This document shows, piece after piece, positions 55,937-64,000 of a DNA stretch of 64,000 nucleotides (the stretch's first letter is position 1; each line of letters opens with the position of its first letter). The DNA is from Bog-950 sp044228435 (GTDB lineage Bacteria; Bacteroidota; Bacteroidia; Chitinophagales; LD1): the NCBI GenBank assembly GCA_044228435.1, contig JBGAUW010000001.1, positions 124,001 through 188,000 of the forward strand, given 5' to 3'. Position numbers and translations under genes: made by a program. Under the pieces are notes generated by a model. It saw nothing but the letters and a program-made list of their open reading frames with translations, did not search any database and was not told where the DNA came from.

Positions 55937-56767
55937 ATGAGAAAATACTTCTGCCTGCTGCTTACTCTTGTAGCTATTAATGTATCGGGCCAAGCCCCCC
56001 TTACTTTCCACGATTATTCGGCGGCGACTATTGACCACGATACCATCAGTTTAAGGCAGTTTTATGGCAAAAAAGTAATGGTGGTTAATACGGCCAGCTT
56101 TTGCGCCTACACGCCCCAGTTTGGTGGCCTGGAGGATTTATATTCTAACTACAAGCAATACGGATTTGAAATAATAGGCTTTCCATGTAACGATTTTGGC
56201 AATCAGGATCCAAAAAGCGACTCAGCTATCAACGAGTTTTGCACTAATAATTACAGTGTAACCTTTCAAATGATGAGTAAGGTGCGAACGGTTGTACAAG
56301 ATACTGCACCTGTTTATAAATGGCTGCAAAGGGCCGACTTAAATGGTGTAAGCAACGCCCACGTTGCCTGGAACTTTAATAAGTTTTTAATTGACGAGGC
56401 CGGCCATTGGGTGCGCTTTTACGACCAAAACACACAGCCAACCGATACGGCTATTGTTAACTGGATAGTTAATACCCCATCGGTAGTTAGTGGCATTAAT
56501 GAAACAACCAATGCTAAATTGATAGAGCTAAAATCGGCTAACCCGGGCAGCGTAATTAACCTGGCGGTTAGCGCTAGCATGGCTGAAGCATTGACCATTG
56601 GCCTGTTTAGCACCGATGGCAAATTGGTGGCTAATTTATACCAGGGCCGGGCAGATGCCGGGCAAATTATTAACTATAATGCAGGCAGCTTAAATGCAGG
56701 TATCTATCTTATAAAGGTTACCAGCGCCAAAGCACAACAAACCCTAAAATACGTGTTGACTAAGTAG
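55937..56767 (+). CDS. Secreted glutathione peroxidase-like protein with T9SS sorting domain
   Basis: 276 residues from ATG 55937, which begins the signal peptide (MRKYFCLLLTLVAINVSGQ); ATG 55907 adds ten residues before it. A GPx-fold domain covers about 25-185, with catalytic C56 (NTASFCAYTPQF), the glutamine in FPCNDFGNQDP and the Trp/Asn in WNFNKFLI, the tetrad of the family. A second part from about 195 (VSGINETTNAKLIELKSANPG) ends with a type A sorting-like domain (SAGSLNAGIYLIKVTS... LKYVLTK). The usual VYPNP start reads less exactly. Export by T9SS would place a peroxidase outside the cell. Confidence 0.85.
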   Translation: MRKYFCLLLTLVAINVSGQAPLTFHDYSAATIDHDTISLRQFYGKKVMVVNTASFCAYTPQFGGLEDLYSNYKQYGFEIIGFPCNDFGNQDPKSDSAINEFCTNNYSVTFQMMSKVRTVVQDTAPVYKWLQRADLNGVSNAHVAWNFNKFLIDEAGHWVRFYDQNTQPTDTAIVNWIVNTPSVVSGINETTNAKLIELKSANPGSVINLAVSASMAEALTIGLFSTDGKLVANLYQGRADAGQIINYNAGSLNAGIYLIKVTSAKAQQTLKYVLTK

Positions 56768-57072
56768 TAAAACATTTAACCGGCAATGCCGGTGTTAAGT
56801 AAAGCCGAACTAATGTTCGGCTTTTTTATTGCAGCTATATGAACTTAGCTTGTATCTGGTTTTGCGCTGAAACCGTAAATATCAGTAGGTGTATTCAGAA
56901 GCTGAGCTTTGTAACAATCAGCTGCTATGAGCCCTATATTCTCAGGGCAAATACATTTGGTAATTATTGACAGGAAACCAATTACCGGTTAAGTTGATTT
57001 GGCGCGCAAAAGCATTACTATGAAGCTAAGCAGCCAACAGAAAAAAAATTAAAAGGAAAGAAAAGAAGGATC
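56768..57072. other. Intergenic region with one terminator
   Basis: AAAGCCGAAC (56801-56810) pairs with GTTCGGCTTT (56815-56824), followed by a T-run, and ends the peroxidase gene. The remaining 240 bases up to the nuoL stop hold no gene that I can support. Confidence 0.75.
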
Positions 57073-58986
57073 TTAGTGCACTAAAAATACCCAGACAAAC
57101 ATGGCAACTATAGAAATAACCATGGCTAAAAGGTAGAAGCCGATGTAGCCGCTTTGTAGTTTACGGACCTGCGAACCAACTATGATAGAGAATTTACCGC
57201 TCCAGTTAACAGCGCCATCTACAATGGTGCGGTCGATGATATCGTGGAAGAAAACACTGCATAACAACACCGGTTTAACTACCAGCAAATTGTAAATTTC
57301 ATCTACATAATACTTGTGGTAAACAATTTTGCCAAGGCCGCTCTCCTCTCCTTCTTTAGCCGGTAAAGCCTTACCCGATACATACTTAACATAAGCATAA
57401 GCTATAGCAATAATAGCCAGCAACGATGCAAAGCCCATTAAGCCAAGTTCTACAGCGGTATTTACATGGTGTTCAGCTGCAGCAACTTCGCCGGCATGTT
57501 GTGCACCTTCAAATACAGGGTTTAGGAACCCTTTAAGGAAATGTGGAGCATGGAAAACTTCCGGAATACCTAAGGCACCACCTAAAGCCGCTAATACAGC
57601 CAATACAACTAATGGTATGGTGATTAATGCCGGTGATTCGTGCAAGTGATGTTTCTGCTCATCGGTGCCTCTAAATTCGCCGGTAAAGGTAAGAAACACT
57701 AAGCGGAACATATAAAAGGCGGTCATCATAGAAGCCAAAGAGGCAACCGCCCAAATTACTTTGTTGTGCTCCCAGGCAGCAGCCAATATTTCATCTTTAC
57801 TAAAGAAACCGCTAAAAGGGAAAATACCCGAAATAGCCAGCGATGAAATTAAGAAGGTAGCAAAGGTTACCGGCATCCACTTGCGCAGGCCACCCATGTT
57901 GCGGATATCCTGCTCGCCATGCAAAGCATGTATTACAGAACCCGAACCAAGGAACAAACAAGCTTTAAAGAAAGCGTGTGTAGCCACATGGAATACGCCC
58001 GAAGTAAAAGCCCCAAGGCCTAATGCCATAAACATTAAACCCAGTTGTGATACCGTAGAGTATGCCAACACCTTTTTAATGTCGTTTTGCATTAAGCCTA
58101 TAGTAGCGGCAAAAAGGGCCGTTGCTACACCAATAAAGGCTATAAAGTGCATTGTTTCTGGCGCCAATACATAAATAAAGTTGGCGCGGGCAATCATATA
58201 AATACCGGCGGTAACCATGGTAGCAGCGTGTATAAGGGCTGAAACAGGCGTTGGGCCGGCCATCGCATCGGGTAACCAGGTATATAGCGGTAACTGCGCC
58301 GATTTACCCATGGCACCTACAAACAGTAACATGCTAACCGCTACCATTAAACCGTGGTTAGCAGTGGCGCTGCTAATAGCTGCCTGTAAGGTTCCAAAAT
58401 GCAATGAATGGAAGTTATAAAGCAACAGGAACATGCCCAGCAAAAAGCCTAAATCGCCAATGCGGTTCATTACAAAAGCCTTTTTAGCGGCATTATTATA
58501 ATCCTGATTTTTGAACCAGAAACCGATTAGCAGGTAAGAGCAAAGACCCACGCCTTCCCAACCTATAAAGGTTACCAGGAAGTTATTACCCAATACCAGT
58601 ATCAGCATAAAGAAGATAAACAGGTTAAGGTAAGAGAAGAACACATGGAACTTCTCATCATCATGCATGTAGCTGATAGAATAGATATGGATAAGGAAAC
58701 CTATACCAGTAACTACCATTAGCCATGTAACCGATAACTGGTCTAATAACAAGCCGAAAGTGATAGTAAAATCAGGCAGGGCTATCCAGTCAAAAACATT
58801 CAGGTCCAGTTTAGCCTGTGTTCCGTTTACAAAGCCTGTAAAGAAAATAGCGGAAAGAATAAAAGAGATAAGTATGGCGCCCGAGCCAATAATGCCCGAA
58901 ACGTTTTTAGGCAGTTTTTTACCAACAAAAGCATTGATAAGAAAACCTATAAGCGGGGCCAGTATGATTATTAAAAGGTATGTCAC
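57073..58986 (-). CDS. nuoL: NADH-quinone oxidoreductase subunit L
   Basis: 637 residues with about 15 membrane helices. NuoL is a proton-pumping antiporter-like subunit of complex I. Conserved stretches: VTFIGWEGVGLCSYLLIGFW, LPLYTWLPDAMAGPTPVSALIHAATMVTAGIY and FFKACLFLGSGSVIHALHGEQD. It is the last gene of the cluster here; nuoM and nuoN do not follow, because the next gene is convergent. Confidence 0.97.
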   Translation of the reverse strand: MTYLLIIILAPLIGFLINAFVGKKLPKNVSGIIGSGAILISFILSAIFFTGFVNGTQAKLDLNVFDWIALPDFTITFGLLLDQLSVTWLMVVTGIGFLIHIYSISYMHDDEKFHVFFSYLNLFIFFMLILVLGNNFLVTFIGWEGVGLCSYLLIGFWFKNQDYNNAAKKAFVMNRIGDLGFLLGMFLLLYNFHSLHFGTLQAAISSATANHGLMVAVSMLLFVGAMGKSAQLPLYTWLPDAMAGPTPVSALIHAATMVTAGIYMIARANFIYVLAPETMHFIAFIGVATALFAATIGLMQNDIKKVLAYSTVSQLGLMFMALGLGAFTSGVFHVATHAFFKACLFLGSGSVIHALHGEQDIRNMGGLRKWMPVTFATFLISSLAISGIFPFSGFFSKDEILAAAWEHNKVIWAVASLASMMTAFYMFRLVFLTFTGEFRGTDEQKHHLHESPALITIPLVVLAVLAALGGALGIPEVFHAPHFLKGFLNPVFEGAQHAGEVAAAEHHVNTAVELGLMGFASLLAIIAIAYAYVKYVSGKALPAKEGEESGLGKIVYHKYYVDEIYNLLVVKPVLLCSVFFHDIIDRTIVDGAVNWSGKFSIIVGSQVRKLQSGYIGFYLLAMVISIVAMFVWVFLVH

Positions 58987-59010
58987 TTTATATTTTGCTT
59001 TATCTAACGT

Positions 59011-59340
59011 CTAGTTTTTCAAACTCCTCAACTCGTCAATATCTACCGTATGCACATTGCGGTATATGGTAACTAATATGGCCAAACCTACAGCTACCTC
59101 GGCAGCGGCAACGGCCATAATAAAAAACACAAAAACCTGCCCGCTGGCATCGGCATGGTAAGTAGAAAATGCCACCAACAAAAGGTTAACCGAGTTAAGC
59201 ATAAGCTCAATGCTCATGAAAATGGCAATGGCGTTGCGGCGAAAAATAACACCCAAAGCACCTATGCTAAACAATACCGCACTTAAATAAATGTAGTATT
59301 GAATGGGAACCAACGAAAATATGTTCAGTAACAAACTCAT
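59011..59340 (-). CDS. nuoK: NADH-quinone oxidoreductase subunit K
   Basis: 109 residues, three membrane helices. The family signature RRNAIAIFMSIELMLNSVNLLLVAF carries the conserved glutamate in the second helix. Start and nuoJ stop share one base. It is part of the membrane arm of complex I. Confidence 0.96.
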   Translation of the reverse strand: MSLLLNIFSLVPIQYYIYLSAVLFSIGALGVIFRRNAIAIFMSIELMLNSVNLLLVAFSTYHADASGQVFVFFIMAVAAAEVAVGLAILVTIYRNVHTVDIDELRSLKN

Positions 59341-59852
59341 TATACGCTTTGCACTTTATCTTTCTTAGTTAATAGTACTGCTCCAATCATGGCACTTAAA
59401 AACAAAACCGAGGTAAATTCAAAAGGGAACAGGTATTCATCTAACAAAACTTTACCCAGGTTAGCTATGCTGCTTACATTTACATTTTCCGGGGCGGCAC
59501 CAGGCAAGGCAGCAGCCTTATGCAAAGCGGCAACCAATACCAGTAGCAACAAACCACCGGCTACTACAGCGCCCATACGCACAATGGCCGGTTTATGTTT
59601 TTCTGTTTCTTCATTCAGGTTCATTAGCATAAGCGTAGACAGGAACAAGACCATAATAGCCCCTGCATAAACAATAATTTGAACCATACCCAAAAATGCA
59701 GCGTTTAGTAAAAAATAGTGGCCAGCAATAGCAAAAAAGCACGCAACTATATACAATACGGAGTGGATGGGGTTTTTAGACAGCACGGTCATTAAACCGC
59801 AAAATATTGCGAGGGCAGAAAGAATAAGAAATCCTACAAAAATTAAGCTCAC
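59340..59852 (-). CDS. nuoJ: NADH-quinone oxidoreductase subunit J
   Basis: 170 residues, five membrane helices. Family signatures NPIHSVLYIVACFFAIAGHYFLL, QIIVYAGAIMVLFLSTLMLMN. It stops within the nuoK start and begins 6 bases after nuoI. Confidence 0.95.
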   Translation of the reverse strand: MSLIFVGFLILSALAIFCGLMTVLSKNPIHSVLYIVACFFAIAGHYFLLNAAFLGMVQIIVYAGAIMVLFLSTLMLMNLNEETEKHKPAIVRMGAVVAGGLLLLVLVAALHKAAALPGAAPENVNVSSIANLGKVLLDEYLFPFEFTSVLFLSAMIGAVLLTKKDKVQSV

Positions 59853-59858
59853 TGTTGT

Positions 59859-60377
59859 TTAATGTTTTTTGTCTTCTAAAGGCATTACCAACTTATCTTT
59901 TCCAAAAATAAATCCTTCGCGCTTGTAATCAGACGATACCAGGTTTTCAGTTAAGAAGATCGCCTCCTTAGGACAGGCTTCTTCGCACAAACCACAGAAA
60001 ATACAACGCAGCATATTTATTTCATACGTGGTGGCATACTTCTCTTCGCGGTAAAGCTTTTCTTCACCCTTGTTGCGTTCACCCGAGGTCATAGTTATAG
60101 CCTCGGCCGGACAAGCCAATGCACATAAACCACAGGCAGTGCAGCGCTCAGCTCCGTTCTCGTCGCGCATTAGTATATGGCGCCCCCTCCAAATTGGCGA
60201 AAACTCGCGCTTTTGCTCGGGGTACATTACCGTAACCTTTGGTTTAAAAAAGTGGCGAAGTGTAATACCCATACCTTTGATAATAGCGGGCAGGTATATA
60301 CTCTCCATAAAAGTCATATCCTTATTCGATACTTCTTTCTTTTTGCCTGAAAGGGATAAATTCTTAAAATCTGTCAT
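59859..60377 (-). CDS. nuoI: NADH-quinone oxidoreductase subunit I
   Basis: 172 residues, the two-[4Fe-4S] ferredoxin-like subunit at the junction of the arms. The cluster motifs are CTACGLCALACP and CIFCGLCEEACP; the preceding GRHILMRDENGAER is typical of NuoI. It follows nuoH after a 69-base gap. Confidence 0.97.
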   Translation of the reverse strand: MTDFKNLSLSGKKKEVSNKDMTFMESIYLPAIIKGMGITLRHFFKPKVTVMYPEQKREFSPIWRGRHILMRDENGAERCTACGLCALACPAEAITMTSGERNKGEEKLYREEKYATTYEINMLRCIFCGLCEEACPKEAIFLTENLVSSDYKREGFIFGKDKLVMPLEDKKH

Positions 60378-60446
60378 TGTTACCTGCGGTGCAAAAGTAT
60401 TTTTATCTCTGAATTGATTGCGCTGTTTTTAAATCTATTTTCAACA

Positions 60447-61511
60447 TCATTTACCCAACAATATAATTACCGCACCGGTTACCACTATATTGGCAATAGC
60501 CAGCGGAATTAAAATCTTCCAGCCCAGGTTCATCAATTGGTCGTAGCGGAATCTTGGTACCGTCCAACGCACCCACATATAAAAGAAGATGAAGAAGATA
60601 ATTTTGGCAAACAAAACACCCACGCCTAAAAAGGTAGATACATTCCAGCCAATATGGTTAGCCACCCAATCCATACCGGGATAATTAAACCCACCAAAAA
60701 AGATGATAGAAATAAGGGCCGACGAAATGAACATGTTAATATACTCGGCAAACAGGAAGAAGCCCAGCTTCATACTCGAGTATTCGGTATGGTAACCGCC
60801 CACCAGTTCACTTTCACACTCCGGTAAATCGAAAGGGGTACGGTTGGTTTCGGCAAAGGCGCAAACCAGGAAAATTAAGAATGCCAAAGGTTGCTTAAAT
60901 ACGTTCCATGATGGGGTTGGTATACTACCACTCCAATCAATAAAACCATGCTGCTGTTCGGTAATGGTTTTAAGGCTAAGGCTGCCCGTCATCATTAATA
61001 TAGCTATAATGGAAAGGCCCATAGCCACTTCATATGAAATCATTTGTGAAGAGGCGCGCACGGCACCTAACAGGCCAAACTTATTATTGCTTGCCCAACC
61101 ACCCAGCATAATACCATACACACCTACCGATACCACACCAAACACAAACAGAATGGCAATATTAATATCGGCCACCTGTAGGTTAATATTACGGCCTAAA
61201 AAATTAATGCTGCTGCCCCAGGGTATAACGGCGCTGGTCATGAGTGCGGTGACTATAAATAGCCCGGGCCCGAGTATAAACAGAAATTTATTGGGGGTTT
61301 CGGGTATAAAATCCTCTTTGGTAAACATTTTTAAACCATCAGCCAGTGGCTGTAAAACCCCTCCCCAGCCCGCCCGGTTAGGGCCCGGACGATCCTGCAT
61401 AAAACCAGCCACTTTGCGTTCGGCCAATGTTGAATAAAGAGCGATACCCATGGTAATAGCGAATATTACCAAAATCAGGGCGAATTTTTCGACAAACAAA
61501 TAAATGTCCAT
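60447..61511 (-). CDS. nuoH: NADH-quinone oxidoreductase subunit H
   Basis: 354 residues, about eight helices, the quinone-site membrane subunit. Signatures: AERKVAGFMQDRPGPNRAG, ADGLKMFTKEDF and AETNRTPFDLPECESELVGGYHTEYS. Its ATG directly abuts the stop of the toxin gene (TAA then ATG), so the toxin gene lies immediately before it without spacer. Confidence 0.97.
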   Translation of the reverse strand: MDIYLFVEKFALILVIFAITMGIALYSTLAERKVAGFMQDRPGPNRAGWGGVLQPLADGLKMFTKEDFIPETPNKFLFILGPGLFIVTALMTSAVIPWGSSINFLGRNINLQVADINIAILFVFGVVSVGVYGIMLGGWASNNKFGLLGAVRASSQMISYEVAMGLSIIAILMMTGSLSLKTITEQQHGFIDWSGSIPTPSWNVFKQPLAFLIFLVCAFAETNRTPFDLPECESELVGGYHTEYSSMKLGFFLFAEYINMFISSALISIIFFGGFNYPGMDWVANHIGWNVSTFLGVGVLFAKIIFFIFFYMWVRWTVPRFRYDQLMNLGWKILIPLAIANIVVTGAVIILLGK

Positions 61512-61802
61512 TTAGTATTTACTTTTATCAGGATGTTGCCTTTGGTCAAATAAATCAAGAACGGTTATTTCATTCTTGTTTACAGTATAAAAAGCAACAA
61601 CTGTTTTTGATAATCTTATTTTTCTGACTTCACTTTTTTTAGCCGAAAGTTGACCTTTGTAAGGATATTCTTTTAGCGAGTTTATAATTTCACCTGCTTT
61701 CAATACAAATTTATCTGCAACACTAATTCCAAACTCTTCGATGAGATAGTTTTCAATTTTAACCAGGCTAACCTCAGCTTCTAAACACCATAAGATTTTC
61801 AT
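61512..61802 (-). CDS. ParE/RelE-type toxin of a type II toxin-antitoxin pair
   Basis: 96 residues with the ParE/RelE fold: an N-terminal beta-strand (MKILWCLEAE), two helices (SLVKIENYLIEEFG, KFVLKAGEIINSLKEYPYKG) and C-terminal strands with the family ending VRKIRLSKTVVAFYTVNKNEITVLDLFDQRQHPDK. Members cleave mRNA at the ribosome or poison gyrase; which applies is not decided. It starts inside the stop of the antitoxin (ATGA overlap) and its own stop is directly followed by the nuoH ATG. Confidence 0.9.
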   Translation of the reverse strand: MKILWCLEAEVSLVKIENYLIEEFGISVADKFVLKAGEIINSLKEYPYKGQLSAKKSEVRKIRLSKTVVAFYTVNKNEITVLDLFDQRQHPDKSKY

Positions 61803-62071
61803 TTCTTACTTCTTTGTTTAATCCTTGCTTTCGCCCTTTTCATCACATCTTCATGATTAGCTAATTTTTTACCGGCTTTTACATCTTTAAGCGCCTTTGT
61901 CAAGCGTTTTTGTTGCTCTACCGGCAATTCATCCCACCAATCCTTTTTCTCTGCCTTTAATTCTTTTTCTACCTTTTTTAATACAGAAACACTATGTGCA
62001 TTATCAACTAATAAGTGAATACTTTCTTTCAGTTCCGTAACAGTTTGGGTTTCTTTAAACATAACCGACAT
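61799..62071 (-). CDS. Antitoxin of a ParE/RelE-type pair
   Basis: 90 residues, small and charged. The C-terminal part DWWDELPVEQQKRLTKALKDVKAGKKLANHEDVMKRAKARI has the WWDEL and GK..sHEeVM pattern of antitoxins that accompany ParE-like toxins in Bacteroidota. It begins 14 bases after the nuoG stop and overlaps the toxin by 4 bases. Antitoxins of this type bind and block the toxin and often repress their own promoter, for which there is no separate room here. Confidence 0.85.
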   Translation of the reverse strand: MSVMFKETQTVTELKESIHLLVDNAHSVSVLKKVEKELKAEKKDWWDELPVEQQKRLTKALKDVKAGKKLANHEDVMKRAKARIKQRSKK

Positions 62072-62085
62072 TTTACCAAAGATAC

Positions 62086-63147
62086 TTATTTGCCGTCCGA
62101 CATTTGTTTCTCCGGCTGATTAAAATTCGTTCCGTTCATACTTATAGCTTTGCGGTCCTGCTGGCGGCCATACAGAATGCGCGGGTCAGTATCTATCTCA
62201 ACCTTCGCCGTTTGCTTCATGTATTTGCCCTGGTTAATAACGCTCCATTTCTCCATTTTGCGCGGTGCTTCAATGGTCCAATCGCTAACGGCTTTGTGTT
62301 CAAAGCGACATTCATTACAAATAAACTCCGGCTTGCCTTCAGCATCACTTTCCACTTCGTGGTAAACATCCTTGCGGGCTGTAACACGGTAAATTTCTCC
62401 GCCAAACATCCACGCAGTTACTTTACCCGAACATTTAGTGCAATTGCGGTGTGCATCGTATGGTTTTAAAAACCAAACCCGGCTTTTAAAACGGAATGTT
62501 TTATCGGTAAGAGCACCAACGGGACACACATCAATCATGTTGCCGCTCATTTCGTTTTCAACCACATTGCTAATGTAAGTACTTATTTCGGCAGCATCGC
62601 CGCGGTTCATTATACCATGCACACGCTTGTCAGTAAGCTGGTCGGCTACATAGGTGCAGCGGTAGCACAATATACAACGGGTCATGTGCAACTGTATCTT
62701 ATCGCCAATATCTATTTTATCAAAGGTTCTTCTCTCCTCGGCATAGCGGGTTTTAGCCACGCCATAATCAAAGCCTAAATTCTGTAAATCGCACTCGCCG
62801 GCCTGGTCGCATATAGGGCAATCAAGCGGGTGGTTAATCAGCAAAAACTCTACCACGCCCTTTCGCATATCCTGCACTTTAGCACTGGTCATGTTCTTCA
62901 CTTCCATACCATCCATTATAGGAGTGCAGCAACTGGCCTGTAACTTAGGCATTGGGTTAGGGTTAGCATCGCTGCCCTTGCTAATTTCTACCAGGCACAC
63001 ACGGCATTTACCACCGCTGCCTTTTAGCTTGCTGTAATAGCACATAGCAGGCGGCACCAAATCGCCACCAATTTTGCGGGCGGCATTTAGTATGGTTGTT
63101 CCCGGTTCAACTTCTACGGTTACCCCGTCAATAGTTACTTTAGGCAT
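62086..63147 (-). CDS. nuoG: NADH-quinone oxidoreductase subunit G, short form
   Basis: 353 residues, the short NuoG without the large molybdopterin-type domain, as in other Bacteroidota. Iron-sulfur ligands visible: [2Fe-2S] C36, C48, C51 and C73/C74; His-ligated [4Fe-4S] H106, C110, C113, C119; and the third cluster C158, C161, C164 and C208. A further CTKC/CNEC set lies around 237-276. It carries electrons through the peripheral arm of complex I. It heads the gene run seen here; nuoA to nuoF are not adjacent. Confidence 0.95.
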   Translation of the reverse strand: MPKVTIDGVTVEVEPGTTILNAARKIGGDLVPPAMCYYSKLKGSGGKCRVCLVEISKGSDANPNPMPKLQASCCTPIMDGMEVKNMTSAKVQDMRKGVVEFLLINHPLDCPICDQAGECDLQNLGFDYGVAKTRYAEERRTFDKIDIGDKIQLHMTRCILCYRCTYVADQLTDKRVHGIMNRGDAAEISTYISNVVENEMSGNMIDVCPVGALTDKTFRFKSRVWFLKPYDAHRNCTKCSGKVTAWMFGGEIYRVTARKDVYHEVESDAEGKPEFICNECRFEHKAVSDWTIEAPRKMEKWSVINQGKYMKQTAKVEIDTDPRILYGRQQDRKAISMNGTNFNQPEKQMSDGK

Positions 63148-63172
63148 TTATTCTCAATTGAAAAGTTGAGCG

Positions 63173-63204
63173 CGAATGTAATTTGAGAGCGCATAAATTC
63201 CAAA
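63173..63204 (-). promoter_or_regulatory. Candidate promoter of the nuoG-nuoL genes
   Basis: On the minus strand TTTG (63201-63204), a 20-base spacer and TACATTCG (63173-63180), 26 bases before the nuoG start. The same TACATTCG element occurs before etfB. Confidence 0.5.
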
Positions 63205-63328
63205 GAATCTTTCCACATGCGCAAAAGCGCGTTATTAGGGAATTAGGACATTGGGAATATTAGGAGAATAGCACTAATTTAAAACTGGCTGGTCCCAATT
63301 TCCAAATTACCCAATTTACCGATACCTA

Positions 63329-63886
63329 TTAACTTTTCCACTTTATATTACAGCCAATGCCCGGCCTTTGGTAGGGCGAAACGGGCTGGCCAGCAAGCAA
63401 ACTATCTAAGGCGGCCCTTATATCTTTACCCGAAAGCGGAATTTGGTTGCCGGGGCGGCTATCGTCTAACTGGCCGCGGTAGACCAGTTTCAGGTCTTTA
63501 TCAAAAATGTAAAAATCCGGAGTGCAGGCAGCGTCGTAAGCCTTCGCAACTTGCTGGCTTTCATCATATAAGTAAGGGAAACTGAAATTTTCCTTTAAAG
63601 CCAACTCCCTCATCTTTTCGGGGCTATCTTCGGGGTGAGCGGCTACATCGTTGCTGCTAATGGCTACCAGGTTAACGCCCTTTGGGTGGTAATCGGCAGC
63701 CAGTTTGGCCAGTTGTGGGTTAACGTGTTTAACATACGGGCAGTGGTTGCAAATGAACATAACGAGTGTGGCCTTCTCTCCTTTTAGTTCGTTTAGGCTC
63801 TTTTGGGTGCCGCTAACCGTATCGGGTAAAGTAAAAGCCGGGGCCAAAGTGCCCAGGGGAATCATATTAGAAGGAGTAAGCGCCAT
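63329..63886 (-). CDS. Thioredoxin-family protein (AhpC/TSA-like redoxin)
   Basis: 185 residues without a signal peptide. The thioredoxin-fold signature is LAPAFTLPDTVSGTQ, then ICNHCPYVKHV with the CxxC pair, DAACTPDFYIFD with the cis-proline region, and a C-terminal GIGCNIKWK. This CNHCPYV branch is widespread, but its substrate is not known; a disulfide or peroxide reductase is likely. It lies upstream of nuoG but is separated by the nuo promoter. Confidence 0.88.
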   Translation of the reverse strand: MALTPSNMIPLGTLAPAFTLPDTVSGTQKSLNELKGEKATLVMFICNHCPYVKHVNPQLAKLAADYHPKGVNLVAISSNDVAAHPEDSPEKMRELALKENFSFPYLYDESQQVAKAYDAACTPDFYIFDKDLKLVYRGQLDDSRPGNQIPLSGKDIRAALDSLLAGQPVSPYQRPGIGCNIKWKS

Positions 63887-63973
63887 ACTGTAGTTTTAGC
63901 CGGCTAAAATACGAGTGCCGGTAATATTTATTTACTTTTTTTACGCAGGGGTATAAAAACACAGTTTGATTTA

Positions 63974-63981
63974 TATATTTG
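63974..63981 (+). promoter_or_regulatory. Candidate -7 element at the window end
   Basis: TATATTTG fits TAnnTTTG exactly on the plus strand; it probably belongs to a gene that begins beyond base 64000. Confidence 0.3.
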
Positions 63982-64000
63982 TGCTCCGTTTTACGGAAAT

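Noticed and set aside
60844..61437. 197-residue plus-strand frame inside nuoH
   Set aside because: It is opposite to a fully recognised nuoH gene and shows no family features.

Overview
The window looks like a chromosomal segment of a Bacteroidota bacterium, probably from the Chitinophagales/Sphingobacteriales side of the phylum; the exact genus cannot be told from this sequence alone. The evidence is: several proteins with type IX secretion (T9SS) C-terminal sorting domains (VYPNP-type A and a gliding-motility type B), a TonB-dependent receptor paired with a DUF5689 lipoprotein, PKD and SprB repeat proteins, a short NuoG without the molybdopterin domain, DUF5683 behind parAB, and promoter-like elements of the Bacteroidota form TTTG-N18-20-TAnnTTTG. 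No phage, insertion sequence, CRISPR array or rRNA was seen. Most of the window is ordinary housekeeping and surface biology.

Layout. 1-4 kb: the 5' part of a CcoI/FixI copper ATPase gene with a small membrane protein before it, an M42 aminopeptidase, two small secreted proteins and an L,D-transpeptidase, separated by strong palindromic terminators. 3.9-7.9 kb (minus): TonB-dependent receptor plus DUF5689 lipoprotein. 8.4-16.6 kb (plus): a giant PKD-repeat adhesin-like T9SS protein, an M23 peptidase, a lipoprotein and a SprB-repeat T9SS protein. 16.7-21.7 kb: panB, an EamA transporter, then on the minus strand a DUF4139 protein and a concentrative nucleoside transporter. 21.9-25.4 kb: a large secreted fibre protein with collagen-like triplets, YadA-head-like repeats and an S74 self-cleaving chaperone. 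25.4-27.8 kb (minus): bifunctional nuclease-family protein and etfBA.

28-36 kb (plus): TPR protein-tilS, a frameshifted RDD membrane protein, a UPF0173 hydrolase, parA-parB-DUF5683 and an orphan soluble TPR histidine kinase. 36.6-38.6 kb: two small secreted proteins and an unlisted 39-residue Cys-containing peptide ending at a terminator. 38.6-46.6 kb: kdsB, SET and HPP proteins, prfB with its classical programmed frameshift, SirB1-like protein, topA and purB. 46.6-53.4 kb: a 45-residue membrane peptide, a VOC protein, a subtilisin-like T9SS protease, mnmA with a lipoprotein, a YCII protein and a secreted protein. 53.4-56.8 kb: an S4 RNA-binding protein, a conserved protein of unknown function, tRNA-Arg(UCU) with an inverted degenerate partial copy nearby, and a secreted glutathione peroxidase fused to a T9SS signal.

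57-63.9 kb (minus): a partial complex I cluster, nuoG-[antitoxin-toxin]-nuoHIJKL, and a thioredoxin-family protein. The most unusual points are the ParE/RelE-type toxin-antitoxin pair seamlessly inserted in the nuo operon, the collagen/YadA/S74 fibre, the inverted tRNA fragment, a 26-bp inverted-repeat pair upstream of mnmA, and the unlisted small ORFs. No clearly new multi-gene system is demonstrated; the best candidates are stated with their limits.
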